The position numbers and the translations under genes were made by a program. Positions 47,698-56,991 of a DNA stretch of 64,000 nucleotides are shown piece after piece; positions within the stretch are counted from its first letter, which is position 1, and each line of letters opens with the position of its first letter. The stretch is from Pedobacter sp. Leaf41 (GTDB lineage Bacteria; Bacteroidota; Bacteroidia; Sphingobacteriales; Sphingobacteriaceae): NCBI RefSeq assembly GCF_001422545.1, contig NZ_LMLE01000001.1, positions 990,127 to 1,054,126 on the forward strand. Direction: 5' to 3'. A model generated the notes under the pieces. It searched no databases and had not been told where the DNA came from. It saw only the letters and a program-made list of their open reading frames with translations.

Positions 47698-48369
47698 TTA
47701 TAACGGGAATAGGCGATTTATAAAATTACGGGATTTTTCAGTTTTTTGTTCGTTTGCTTTTAACAAATTATCAGATTGTTTCCTTATCGCAGCATGATCT
47801 ACCATTCCGGTTTTCAGGAGATGAAAAAATATTTTTGATGTATTTAATGTATCTGCCAGTGCGTTATGGTAATTCTCAGGTGCCTCATCAAACAGCTCTT
47901 CATAAAACTCATTCAATTTAAGCAGTTCTACAGAAGGGTTTCTAACATAAGGCTTGCTTGCATTCATGGTACAAAAGAAATCGATACCATTAAAGATATC
48001 ATTTAATCCCAGTCGGGAGAACTCCACATTAATCATATGGAAATCGAACTCAATAAAGTGACCAATTACCAAAGGTTTATATCGGTCAATATCTTTTTTG
48101 AATTCCATCATCACCTCTAATCCTGAAGAACCGTTAGCCTCTAAAAAATCATGAGTAATGTGATGGATTTTCTGCGAAGCTACATCTAAAGCAATGTCGG
48201 GATTTTTAATATAATGGTTTTTCCTTCGAATTTCGACATAATGTTCATCGTAAATGATCCAGGCGATTTGGATGATATGTGGCCAGTTATTCTCCTGAGT
48301 ATAGGAAGCTTTCCAGTTTATGGGCAGGCCTGAGGTTTCGGTATCAACGACGAGAAAATAATTTTGCAC
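47698..48369 (-). CDS. DnaQ-like 3'-5' exonuclease
   Basis: 223 residues, GTG start at 48369. DEDD-type exonuclease motifs: Exo I FLVVDTETSG, Exo II IGHFIEFDFHM and Exo III YHNALADTLNTSKIF with the His-Asp of the DEDDh type. The short size and lack of polymerase partner suggest a stand-alone nuclease. It pairs with the DUF294 gene, an association I recall from other phyla too. TATATTTG lies about 26 nt upstream. Confidence 0.9.
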   Translation of the reverse strand: MQNYFLVVDTETSGLPINWKASYTQENNWPHIIQIAWIIYDEHYVEIRRKNHYIKNPDIALDVASQKIHHITHDFLEANGSSGLEVMMEFKKDIDRYKPLVIGHFIEFDFHMINVEFSRLGLNDIFNGIDFFCTMNASKPYVRNPSVELLKLNEFYEELFDEAPENYHNALADTLNTSKIFFHLLKTGMVDHAAIRKQSDNLLKANEQKTEKSRNFINRLFPL

Positions 48370-48395
48370 AGGCTTATAGTTGATTAGTTCGATAC

Positions 48396-48403
48396 CAAAT
48401 ATA
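48396..48403 (-). promoter_or_regulatory. -7 element (TATATTTG) of the exonuclease-DUF294 operon
   Basis: Matches TAnnTTTG. TTTA at about 18 nt further upstream may be the -33. Confidence 0.5.
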
Positions 48404-48565
48404 GGAATTTATCCCAAGCCTAAATCCTGTCTTGAAGCCACATTGTAGGCGGAAACCATTAAAATTAGTGATTTTAATTTCTATCAGCGGAAATTTTAAT
48501 TTAACTATTATTGCCTCAGCTTATTGAGAAAAAATCTACACCGCTTTTACAGTGAAGATTCTATT

Positions 48566-49297
48566 TTATAAGTTTAGAGATAAATAAAGCAAAGCAGCTA
48601 AAGTTGCTCCAATGATTGGGCCGACAATTGGAACCCAACTGTAAGCCCAGTCGCTTGTGCCTTTTCCTTTCATAGGAATGAGCGCATGAACGATCCGGGG
48701 ACCTAAATCTCTAACTGGATTAATGGCATAACCCGTTGTACCTCCAAGTGCAAGGCCAATTACCCAAACTAAAAATGCAACTGGAATTGCACCTAACGAA
48801 CCTAAGCCAATGGGTGTTTTATCACTGCCCATCTCAGCATTTGTGAAGTAGAAAATCACGAAAATGAGAACAAATGTTCCTATAATTTCTGAGAATAAGT
48901 TTGATTTTAGATTCCTTATTGCCGGTGCCGTTGCAAATGGGGCAGCTTTCAATCCCTTATCTTCAGTAGCATCAAAATGATCTTTATACATTACCCACAC
49001 TAAAAAAGAGCCAACAATAGCACCACAAAGCTGGGCCAAAATATAATATGGAACTTTAACCCAATTAAATTTTTGTGCAATGGCTAAGGCGATGGTTACC
49101 GCTGGATTTAAATGTGCCCCGCTGAAGGGTGCCGCGATAACTACCCCAACAAATACAGCTAATGCCCAGGCTGTGGTAATTACAATCCAACCGCTGTTAT
49201 TTCCTTTTGTGCCGTTGAGTACAACATTTGCCACTACGCCATTTCCGAGTAGAATCAGCAACGCTGTGCCAATAAATTCTGCAACAAATTCTGTCAT
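48566..49297 (-). CDS. glpF: glycerol facilitator (aquaglyceroporin)
   Basis: 243 residues, six helices and two half-helices. First channel motif HLNPAVTIA is standard; the second reads AINPVRDLGPR, with Val in place of the usual Ala of NPA. The Asp following the second motif is the mark of aquaglyceroporins. Last gene of glpD-glpK-glpF, 38 nt after glpK. Confidence 0.95.
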   Translation of the reverse strand: MTEFVAEFIGTALLILLGNGVVANVVLNGTKGNNSGWIVITTAWALAVFVGVVIAAPFSGAHLNPAVTIALAIAQKFNWVKVPYYILAQLCGAIVGSFLVWVMYKDHFDATEDKGLKAAPFATAPAIRNLKSNLFSEIIGTFVLIFVIFYFTNAEMGSDKTPIGLGSLGAIPVAFLVWVIGLALGGTTGYAINPVRDLGPRIVHALIPMKGKGTSDWAYSWVPIVGPIIGATLAALLYLSLNL

Positions 49298-49335
49298 GAT
49301 GAATATTTGGTTAAATATTTTTGATACGATTAAAA

Positions 49336-50826
49336 TTAGTCAACGGCACTTGCTTTCGCTGCTTTTATTGCTCTGTTCCATCCCTTAATCCGAGCCGCGT
49401 TGTCAACCCCATCTTCGGCAACAAAAGTTTTATCTACTTTCCACTGAGATCGAATCTGATCTACGCTATCCCAATAACCTGTAGCTAAACCAGCTAAATA
49501 AGCTGCACCTAATGCAGTGACTTCTGTAACCTGCGGCCTTATCACTTTACAATTTAGTAAATCGGCCTGAAACTGCATCAATAAATTGTTCGCTGTGGCG
49601 CCACCATCTACACGAAGTTCAGCGATATTTACACCTGCATCTGCCTCCATTGCCTTGAGTACATCCATCGTTTGATAAGCAATACTTTCTAAAGCCGCTC
49701 TTGCGATATGCGATTTATTGGTGCCTCGGGTGAGACCTGTTATTGTTCCTCTGGCATGTTGATCCCAATGTGGAGCGCCTAAACCCGCAAATGCAGGCAC
49801 TACGTAAACTCCATCGGTATCTTTTACTTTTTGGGCAAGCGTCTCTACATCGGCAGATTTAGAAATCAGTCCCATTTCATCTCTGAGCCACTGTACCACT
49901 GCACCGCCAATAAAAATACTGCCTTCTAACGCATAATGCACCTGATCATTTATCTTCCAGGCGATGGTGGTTAACAGATTATTTGAAGAGAGTTTGGCCT
50001 CGGTACCAATGTTCATGAGCATGAAACATCCTGTGCCATAAGTGTTTTTTACCATCCCGATTTCGGTACACATTTGTCCGAATAATGCCGACTGCTGATC
50101 GCCGGCAATACCTGCAATGGGTATTTTAGCGGCAAGAATTCTTCCGGCCGTTTCACCATACACTTCGCTTGATGACTTTACTTCCGGCAACATGCTTTTG
50201 GGAATACCGAATAAGTCAAGCAGTTCATCATCCCATGCCAGGGTATGGATATTGTAAATCATTGTTCTGGAAGCATTGGTGACATCAGTTACATGTTTTT
50301 CTCCTGCTGTCAACTTCCATATAAGCCAGGAATCAATTGTACCGAACGCTAATTTTCCCGCTTCAGCTTTTTCTTTAGCCCCCTTAACATTCTCTAAAAT
50401 CCATTTTGCTTTGGTGGCTGAAAAGTATGAATCGATGATTAAGCCCGTCTTTTCCTGTATTTTTTCGGACAAGCCTTGTGCTTTAATTTCATCACAATAA
50501 GTAGAAGTTCTTCTATCTTGCCAAACAATAGCATTATATATAGGCTGGCCAGTTTCCCGATCCCAAACAACAGTTGTTTCTCTCTGGTTGGTAATCCCGA
50601 TTGAATCGATATCGGTTGCCGATAATCCGGCTTTTACGATTACCTCCGCTGCTACCGATAGCTGAGTCGACCAGATTTCCAATGGATCATGCTCTACCCA
50701 TCCAGCCTGGGGATATATTTGCGTAAATTCGCGTTGGGCTATGGCAACAATTTCGCCATTATGATTAAAAATGATCGCTCTTGAACTTGTCGTTCCTTGA
50801 TCAAGAGACATGATAAACTTGCTCAT
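49336..50826 (-). CDS. glpK: glycerol kinase
   Basis: 496 residues. FGGY-family kinase that phosphorylates glycerol to glycerol 3-phosphate. Motifs: [14 protein letters not shown] (phosphate 1), [30 protein letters not shown] and [18 protein letters not shown] (adenosine site). Lies 22 nt after glpD. Confidence 0.97.
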   Translation of the reverse strand: MSKFIMSLDQGTTSSRAIIFNHNGEIVAIAQREFTQIYPQAGWVEHDPLEIWSTQLSVAAEVIVKAGLSATDIDSIGITNQRETTVVWDRETGQPIYNAIVWQDRRTSTYCDEIKAQGLSEKIQEKTGLIIDSYFSATKAKWILENVKGAKEKAEAGKLAFGTIDSWLIWKLTAGEKHVTDVTNASRTMIYNIHTLAWDDELLDLFGIPKSMLPEVKSSSEVYGETAGRILAAKIPIAGIAGDQQSALFGQMCTEIGMVKNTYGTGCFMLMNIGTEAKLSSNNLLTTIAWKINDQVHYALEGSIFIGGAVVQWLRDEMGLISKSADVETLAQKVKDTDGVYVVPAFAGLGAPHWDQHARGTITGLTRGTNKSHIARAALESIAYQTMDVLKAMEADAGVNIAELRVDGGATANNLLMQFQADLLNCKVIRPQVTEVTALGAAYLAGLATGYWDSVDQIRSQWKVDKTFVAEDGVDNAARIKGWNRAIKAAKASAVD

Positions 50827-50848
50827 AATTATATTTGGTTAGTTTTTA

Positions 50849-52441
50849 TTAGGTTAAGGCTTTCTCAATTTGCGTTGAGTCAATGTGGTAAATATAGCCG
50901 TCGGCTAATTTATTAAAATTATCTACTTGATTGTTTTCCCAACTAATTTGTTGCTTAAGTTCTTTAGCGAGGAGTGAGGCTACTTTCGGAGCCATCTCCT
51001 TAGCCGCATGGGCATCAATGAACAGTATTCGTAATCTTCTACTTAGAATATCCTCAACGGTTTCTGCCATTTCATTTCTGGCCGACCAAACCACTTCTGC
51101 AAGTATGTACGGAAAATTTGGGTGAAGTTTGTGATTTAATTCCGGTTCTTGTTGCGCTAAATTTTCGATATTCTGACGATCGGAACCATAAACATCCAAA
51201 TGATCATCCCCAGCTATTTCAGTAGTACCATGAATTTTTAACTCTTTGGTAATGCATGGTTTTGCGTTTAAGCCAGCATGAGTAATGGCTAAATCAACTG
51301 TTTCTTCTGCCATGCGGCGGTAAGTGGTCCACTTGCCGCCCGTAATAGTAATCAATCCTTTAGCAGATACCATTAATTTATGATCGCGACTGATCTCTTT
51401 TGTGCTATTTCCATCCCCATTTGTTGGTGCAGCTAGAGGCCGTAAGCCAGAGAAAACACTTAAAATGTCTCTTTCCAAAGGCTTTCTTTTGAAATAGGTG
51501 GCTGCTGTAGCCATTATAAAGTCTACTTCTTCTTTTAATGCTCTTGGTTCTAAACTGTGCTCATCCAAGGGTGTGTCTGTTGTGCCAACCAATAAATGTT
51601 GGTGCCATGGAACAGCGAAAAGAACCCTGCCGTCTGACGTTTTTGGTATCATTAACGCTGATTCGCTATTTAAAAAGCTTTTATCCAATACCACGTGAAC
51701 ACCTTGACTAGGGCGCACCAATTTTTTAGATTGAGGATTATTCATCTGCAAGATATCATCAACAAATACTCCCGTAGCATTTATAATTACTTTCGCATAT
51801 TGTTTCGATGTTTCGCCAGTAAGCGTATCCTTAATTTCGATACCGTTCACTTCATTGTCGGTATTTTTTAATAATGCAATAACTTTCGTATAGTTGCATA
51901 ATGTAGCGCCATTTTCAATGGCTGTTTGCGCAATGTTAATGGCTAGGCGGGCATCATCAAATTTGCCATCATAATACCTGATGCTGCCTTTCAAACCCTT
52001 TTCTTTAATGCCGGGCATCAAAGCTAAAGTTTGACTTTTACTAAAGAATTTTGACTTCCCAAAACTGAATTTTCCAGCAAGCCAGTCGTAAAGGGTTAAA
52101 CCTGTTAAGTATTTCGCTACAGAAAACCAATCGTAACAAGGAATTAAAAATTCCTCTTTATTAACCAAATGATTGGCGTTTTTTTGTAAATAACCTCTTT
52201 CGCGTAAGGCATGCCTCACTAATCCAATATCACCCTGGGCCAGATACCTCACACCACCATGTACGAGTTTAGTGCTGCGACTAGATGTGCCTTTGGCATA
52301 GTCTGATTGTTCGACCAATAAAGTTCTTAACCCTCTGGTGGTCGCATCCAATGCTGTGCCTAATCCAGTTGCACCACCACCAATAATGATGATATCCCAT
52401 GTATAATTATTTAGCCAAAGATGATGATGAAGTCTTTCCAT
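50849..52441 (-). CDS. glpD: aerobic glycerol-3-phosphate dehydrogenase
   Basis: 530 residues. FAD enzyme oxidising glycerol 3-phosphate to dihydroxyacetone phosphate at the membrane. It has WDIIIIGGGATGLGTALDA (FAD fold), TSSRSTKLVHGGVRYL, ITGGKWTTYRRMAEE and a C-terminal helical domain. First gene of the operon, divergent from glpR. Confidence 0.96.
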   Translation of the reverse strand: MERLHHHLWLNNYTWDIIIIGGGATGLGTALDATTRGLRTLLVEQSDYAKGTSSRSTKLVHGGVRYLAQGDIGLVRHALRERGYLQKNANHLVNKEEFLIPCYDWFSVAKYLTGLTLYDWLAGKFSFGKSKFFSKSQTLALMPGIKEKGLKGSIRYYDGKFDDARLAINIAQTAIENGATLCNYTKVIALLKNTDNEVNGIEIKDTLTGETSKQYAKVIINATGVFVDDILQMNNPQSKKLVRPSQGVHVVLDKSFLNSESALMIPKTSDGRVLFAVPWHQHLLVGTTDTPLDEHSLEPRALKEEVDFIMATAATYFKRKPLERDILSVFSGLRPLAAPTNGDGNSTKEISRDHKLMVSAKGLITITGGKWTTYRRMAEETVDLAITHAGLNAKPCITKELKIHGTTEIAGDDHLDVYGSDRQNIENLAQQEPELNHKLHPNFPYILAEVVWSARNEMAETVEDILSRRLRILFIDAHAAKEMAPKVASLLAKELKQQISWENNQVDNFNKLADGYIYHIDSTQIEKALT

Positions 52442-52490
52442 TTATTTCTAAAAAATAATAAAACGAAACAATACGCAATTATAAGTAATC

Positions 52491-52504
52491 ATTATCGAAA
52501 TAAT
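52491..52504. promoter_or_regulatory. candidate GlpR operator
   Basis: ATTAT-CGAA-ATAAT palindrome in the glpD-glpR spacer, with a central TCGA-like core as in other DeoR-family sites. Position between divergent genes suits a repressor that also controls itself. Not verified. Confidence 0.4.
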
Positions 52505-52599
52505 ATAATATCTATGTTAAAAAAATATTAATTACCTGACCGAATCAGATATGAGAATTTTATTTGCTAATTTGCAGCATAAATAAATGATTAGATTTT

Positions 52600-53364
52600 A
52601 TGATGAATTTAGCTGAAAGGCACCAATTTATTTTGAATCGCCTGCAGAGAGACCAATATATTAATGTGGTAGATTTATGTAAGGAGTTGAAAGTATCATC
52701 TGTAACAATTAGAAAGGATTTAAAACTCCTTGAGGATAAAACGCTGCTTTTTAGAACCCACGGGGGGGCTACAATAAATAATCCATATACAGTAGATCGG
52801 CCAGTAAACGAAAAAGAGAAAATACAGTCGACTGAAAAGAATAAAATTGGGTTAGCGGCTGTTTTACTATTAAATGAGAACGATTCTATTGTAATCGCCT
52901 CTGGCACTACGGTATTCTACTTTGCCAAAAATATTCCTTCAGGTACAAACTTAACGGTTGTCACTTCTGCACTAAACGTAGCTTTAGAGTTAATGAGAGA
53001 ACCTAGTATTGAGGTGATTCAGTTGGGCGGTTTGCTAAGGAAAAGTTCATCATCTGTTATGGGATCTTACGCTGAGCAGGTTTTAGGCGATTTTTATTTT
53101 AACAAGTTATTTTTAGGGGTAGATGGCATTGATTTAGATTTCGGTTTAACCACTACGAATGCTATGGAAGCGCATCTCAATCGCAAAATGATTAGCGCAT
53201 CGCAAAAAACAATTGTATTAGCAGATTCAACTAAATTTGGGAAAAGAGGTTTTGGAAAGATTTGTGGCTTAGACGAAATTGATCATATTATCACTGATAA
53301 AGGAATTTCTGAGCAAATTGTAAAACATTTAGAAAGTTTAGGTGTTACTGTTACTATTGTATAG
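52600..53364 (+). CDS. glpR: DeoR-family repressor of the glycerol regulon
   Basis: 254 residues. N-terminal winged helix (RQHFILNRLQ-like AERHQFILNRLQRDQYINVVDLCKEL, then SSVTIRKDLKLLEDK) and a C-terminal sugar-phosphate sensor domain (IVIASGTTVFYFAK, FLGVDGIDLDFGLTTTN, KTIVLADSTKFGKRGF). The name follows its divergent placement beside glpD-glpK-glpF. Ligand is presumably glycerol 3-phosphate. Confidence 0.88.
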   Translation: MMNLAERHQFILNRLQRDQYINVVDLCKELKVSSVTIRKDLKLLEDKTLLFRTHGGATINNPYTVDRPVNEKEKIQSTEKNKIGLAAVLLLNENDSIVIASGTTVFYFAKNIPSGTNLTVVTSALNVALELMREPSIEVIQLGGLLRKSSSSVMGSYAEQVLGDFYFNKLFLGVDGIDLDFGLTTTNAMEAHLNRKMISASQKTIVLADSTKFGKRGFGKICGLDEIDHIITDKGISEQIVKHLESLGVTVTIV

Positions 53365-53403
53365 TTTATACTTAAGAACGAACCAAAACGATATAATTTG
53401 AAT

Positions 53404-53796
53404 ATGGAAACTAAACGAATACACATTTTAGAAGACGATCAAGAAATAAGAAATGTAATTGAAATCTTATTAAAAGAAGAAGGTTTTGAATTACAATTAT
53501 CATCAACATTTGCCGAACTAAAAAAGAATATTCAGGATGCTATGCCTGATCTTTTTCTGTTAGATGTGATGCTACCAGATGGAAATGGTGCAGAAATTTG
53601 CGAAGATTTAAAGACTGATATTTTTACGAAACATATTCCGATAATTGTAATGTCTGCACAAAACAATAGCGAACAAAAAGCCATTGCTGCTTTTGCAAAT
53701 GATTATATCAGTAAACCATTTGATATTGATGATGTTTTAGAGCGTATTAATAAACAATTGAAAATTAGTTCTGAGAAAAGCGCTAGTAAAGCATAA
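53404..53796 (+). CDS. single-domain response regulator (CheY-like receiver)
   Basis: 130 residues from the ATG at 53404. An in-frame TTG at 53398 overlaps a TATAATTTG promoter-like run and is less likely. Receiver features: acidic pocket EDDQE, phospho-Asp in LFLLDVMLPDG, Thr/Ser in IIVMSAQN and Lys in YISKPFDI. There is no output domain and no kinase gene nearby, so it must act through a partner protein. A short terminator follows. Confidence 0.92.
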   Translation: METKRIHILEDDQEIRNVIEILLKEEGFELQLSSTFAELKKNIQDAMPDLFLLDVMLPDGNGAEICEDLKTDIFTKHIPIIVMSAQNNSEQKAIAAFANDYISKPFDIDDVLERINKQLKISSEKSASKA

Positions 53797-53821
53797 TTAT
53801 TAGGGCATTTGAAACATAAAG

Positions 53822-53842
53822 AGAGGCATTGCCTCTTTTTTT
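53822..53842 (+). terminator. terminator of the response regulator gene
   Basis: Stem AGAGGC / GCCTCT with a 3-nt loop is followed by a T-run. Confidence 0.8.
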
Positions 53843-53970
53843 ATGCGCTAATTTTTAACTTTTGTAAGTTTATTTTTTTGAGTTACCCGAAATTTAATTA
53901 ATTTGCTTGCTCTGAATCGTCCTGATTGTTAATCTAGTTTAAGTATTTTTTAAAATTTAAATTAACAGCA

Positions 53971-54396
53971 ATGAGTGTCGACTTTGGTCAGGTTCTTGAG
54001 CGTGTAGTACGCCGAGATAGTATGGGAATTAGTGAGCTTTCCCGAAAGTTAAACGTAAGTAGAAGAACCATTTATAATTGGTTCGATCAGAAAAGTCTAA
54101 ATCCAGAAATTCTATTGAAGGTTGGCTATGTAATAGGTCACGATTTTTCTAAAGAATTACCGGAAGCTTTTTCGAATAGCACTCATCGACCTCACAATCC
54201 TTACCATCATCCAAATCAAAATAATTCTACTAATGGCGATAGTAAGTCCGTTTACTTCTGGATGGATAAGTATATTAAGCTCTTGGAAAAATACAATGAA
54301 CTTCTTGGTGAACTGTCGGATGAGAAAAAGGGTACAGAAACTATTCAGGATCGGTCAATCCCGCGTGATTTTAAGTCGTCTACTATTCTTTCCTAG
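53971..54396 (+). CDS. HTH DNA-binding protein with helical tail
   Basis: 141 residues. Residues about 1-65 form a helix-turn-helix of XRE/Cro type (GISELSRKLNVSRRTIYNWFDQKSLNPEILLKVG). A low-complexity His/Asn/Pro linker follows (THRPHNPYHHPNQNNSTNGDS), then a short coiled coil (MDKYIKLLEKYNELLGELSDEKK). Such HTH plus coiled-coil proteins are common in Sphingobacteriaceae; target unknown. Confidence 0.8.
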   Translation: MSVDFGQVLERVVRRDSMGISELSRKLNVSRRTIYNWFDQKSLNPEILLKVGYVIGHDFSKELPEAFSNSTHRPHNPYHHPNQNNSTNGDSKSVYFWMDKYIKLLEKYNELLGELSDEKKGTETIQDRSIPRDFKSSTILS

Positions 54397-54668
54397 CTAA
54401 CAATCTCATTAGTTATTAATGAAATAATTTATTTTTTATTGTTGCAGAAACTAGCAAATCTAAAACCCTCGCGAAATTCATAAGTTTTTAATTGTAACAT
54501 CCAATTGATTTACCCTATTTATTGTATGCAGAGGAAATTCATCGCAAAACTAAACGTAAAAAATTTTTGTTAGGTTTTAGAGTGTTAATCAGCTCTTTGC
54601 CAAAAGGTATTGATCATTAAGATATTTCATTACTTAGTATAGGAACAGTTTCTAGACCGTGAAAGGAT

Positions 54669-55796
54669 ATGAATACAAGAAGAGATTTTCTACAAAAAAT
54701 GGGTGCATCTGCACTAATGCTGCAGCTGAGTTCATTATCAACATTTGCGAACTATTCCGAAAAGAAAGATCAGCCTTATCAAGGGAGAGTGCTCAGAGTT
54801 GCTATTATGGGTTTAGGTGGGTACGGAACCCGTGTGGCGGAAGCAATGAAAGCCTGTTCCAAGGCAAAACTTGTGGGGGTGATTAGTGGAACGCCATCCA
54901 AAATTAAAGATTGGCAACTGAAGTACGACATTCCAGCGCAGAATTGCTACAACTATGAGAATTTCGACGAGGTAAAAAACAATCCTGATATAGATGCGAT
55001 TTATGTCATAACGCCAAATGCACTTCATCACGATCAAGTTATCCGTGTGGCCAAGGCCGGGAAACATGCCATTTGCGAAAAACCAATGGCCGTAAATGCC
55101 AAACAGGCGCAAGAAATGGTTGCTGCTTGCAAAAAAGCAAATGTGAAATTACTGGTGGGTTATAGAATGCACTTTGAACCGCGGACCCTTGAAGTGATTC
55201 GAATGAGGAAAGCTGGCGAATTTGGAAAAGTTATGTTTTTCCAGGGGCAATGCGGCTTTAAAGCGGGCGACCCAAACCAGTGGCGATTAAATAAAGCACT
55301 GGCTGGTGGCGGAGCAATGATGGATATCGGAATTTATGCGCTTAATGGCGCAAGATATATGGTAGGGGAAGAGCCTGTTTGGATAACGGCACAGGAAACC
55401 AAAACCGATCCGGTTAAATTTAAGGAAGGCGTAGATGAAACCATACAATTCCAATTGGGTTTCCCTAGCGGCGCTATAGCTTCATGCTTGTCTAGTTATA
55501 ATATCAACCACCTGGATAGATTTTTTTTGAGTGGCGATAAAGGCTTTGCAGAGATGCAGCCATCAACAGGTTACGGTCCGATAAAGGGCAGAACACATCA
55601 AGGTGAACTCAACCAACCCATTACCACCCATCAAACGGAACAAATGGATCAAATGGCAGCCATTATTTTCGAAAATAAACAGCCTGTTGTCTCTGTAGAT
55701 GGTGAGGAGGGTTTGAAAGATCTTAAAATTATTGAGGCGATTTATCAAGCCGCGAAGACCGGACAAAAAGTCAAACTGCCGGCTAATGTTTGGTAG
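54669..55796 (+). CDS. Gfo/Idh/MocA-family oxidoreductase with Tat signal
   Basis: 375 residues. The N-terminus MNTRRDFLQKMGASALMLQL has the twin-arginine RRDFL motif, so the folded cofactor-bound enzyme is exported. The NAD(P) fold starts AIMGLGGYGTRVAEAM; EKPMAVN is the conserved Lys motif; GGGAMMDIGIYALNGARYM is the C-terminal signature. Probably acts on a sugar or sugar derivative in the periplasm. No glycoside hydrolase or transporter partner adjoins. Confidence 0.92.
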   Translation: MNTRRDFLQKMGASALMLQLSSLSTFANYSEKKDQPYQGRVLRVAIMGLGGYGTRVAEAMKACSKAKLVGVISGTPSKIKDWQLKYDIPAQNCYNYENFDEVKNNPDIDAIYVITPNALHHDQVIRVAKAGKHAICEKPMAVNAKQAQEMVAACKKANVKLLVGYRMHFEPRTLEVIRMRKAGEFGKVMFFQGQCGFKAGDPNQWRLNKALAGGGAMMDIGIYALNGARYMVGEEPVWITAQETKTDPVKFKEGVDETIQFQLGFPSGAIASCLSSYNINHLDRFFLSGDKGFAEMQPSTGYGPIKGRTHQGELNQPITTHQTEQMDQMAAIIFENKQPVVSVDGEEGLKDLKIIEAIYQAAKTGQKVKLPANVW

Positions 55797-56205
55797 TAAA
55801 GTCCAAGCTTCTTATTCAAAATTGATAACCCTTATTGCTTTACAGCATAGTACTTAGCTTATCATATGTTTTGAATTCTTTAATTTTTAAGTTAAGGATT
55901 TGTCTTCTATTCAAGTTTATAGTTTTTCACCTGCCTTATTGGTAATTATTGCGCTATTCCATTAGTCCAGCGTACCGATATTTCTTTCACAATCTGCTTC
56001 GGCACAATGAATGAGCTAAAATCAAGTATTTATGACCTTTGATAACGGGTATTTACCGTTCAACAAAAAAATAATCTGGCTGGTTATAAAATTATAATCA
56101 TCGTTCCATCTATATGGGAGATCAGAATTAAACAAATTGTTTTGAATTTGCTCGACGTGTCAATATGGATGTAAGCGGTAACAGGTTTAACTTCAAATAT
56201 ATATT
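55797..56205. other. 409-base spacer, no feature recognised
   Basis: Many stops in all frames, AT-rich, no strong hairpin and no similarity to the dispersed repeats. It may hold the promoter of the SDR gene near its right end. Confidence 0.5.
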
Positions 56206-56961
56206 ATGGAAGATTTCAATTCTCATTTTAGCAGTGCCTTTTTAGGCAAGAAAATATTGATAACTGGCGGCAGCACCGGAATCGGAAGAGCATCCGCAAT
56301 TTTGTTGAGTTCTTTGGGGGCAAAATGTTTAATCTGCGGCAGGAATGATGAACCTTTGCAGGAAACACTAGCAGCCATCAAAAGTAAAAAATTACCCGAT
56401 GCAATTGCTGTCGAAGCAGATTTGTCATCAGGAGAAGGCATACGGAAAGTTTTCGATGCCGTGGATTCTGAACTTGGCGGATTGGATATTCTTATCAATA
56501 ATGCTGCACTCGGTTATGGAAGTATCACAGATGGTAGTTACGAAGACTGGCAATATATTTTAAATACAAATTTGCTAGCCTACATGGCCTGTAGCCAGGA
56601 GGCATTAAATCGTTTCAAACCTGCTGGAGCAGGACAGATTATTAATATTGGATCCATGAGTGCCGATGTGAGGGAAGAGAAAAGTAGTGTTTATGTCGCA
56701 ACCAAAGCTGGGATTCAAGGCTTTTCTGAGGCATTGAGAAAAGAAATCAATCCATTGGGGATCAGACTTTCACTTATCGAACCAGGAGCTGTTGATACTG
56801 ATATGCAGGCGGCTAGCAAAGAAGAGAAATTGGAACAGATAGAAAAACATGAAATGCTTCCTGCAGCTGACATTGCTTGGGCTATCGCATTTTGTATTGC
56901 CCAACCACCTGCTTCGGATGTAGTGAACCTAAAAATCCGCCCACATTTGCAGCTTATTTAA
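56206..56961 (+). CDS. short-chain dehydrogenase/reductase
   Basis: 251 residues. Classical SDR: cofactor motif TGGSTGIGRAS, NNAALG, catalytic Ser in NIGSMS, and YVATK (Tyr-x3-Lys). The residue after the second strand (CGRNDE) suggests NADP preference. Forms a pair with the following Zn dehydrogenase gene (30 nt gap), possibly a two-step oxidation of a polyol (inference). Confidence 0.93.
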   Translation: MEDFNSHFSSAFLGKKILITGGSTGIGRASAILLSSLGAKCLICGRNDEPLQETLAAIKSKKLPDAIAVEADLSSGEGIRKVFDAVDSELGGLDILINNAALGYGSITDGSYEDWQYILNTNLLAYMACSQEALNRFKPAGAGQIINIGSMSADVREEKSSVYVATKAGIQGFSEALRKEINPLGIRLSLIEPGAVDTDMQAASKEEKLEQIEKHEMLPAADIAWAIAFCIAQPPASDVVNLKIRPHLQLI

Positions 56962-56991
56962 TGTTTTTTGTATACCATTTAATTGTATCAA

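Noticed and set aside
54397..56205. Integrated element around the Tat-signal oxidoreductase
   Set aside because: No integrase, tRNA junction, direct repeats or composition jump could be seen; only gene content looks more variable.
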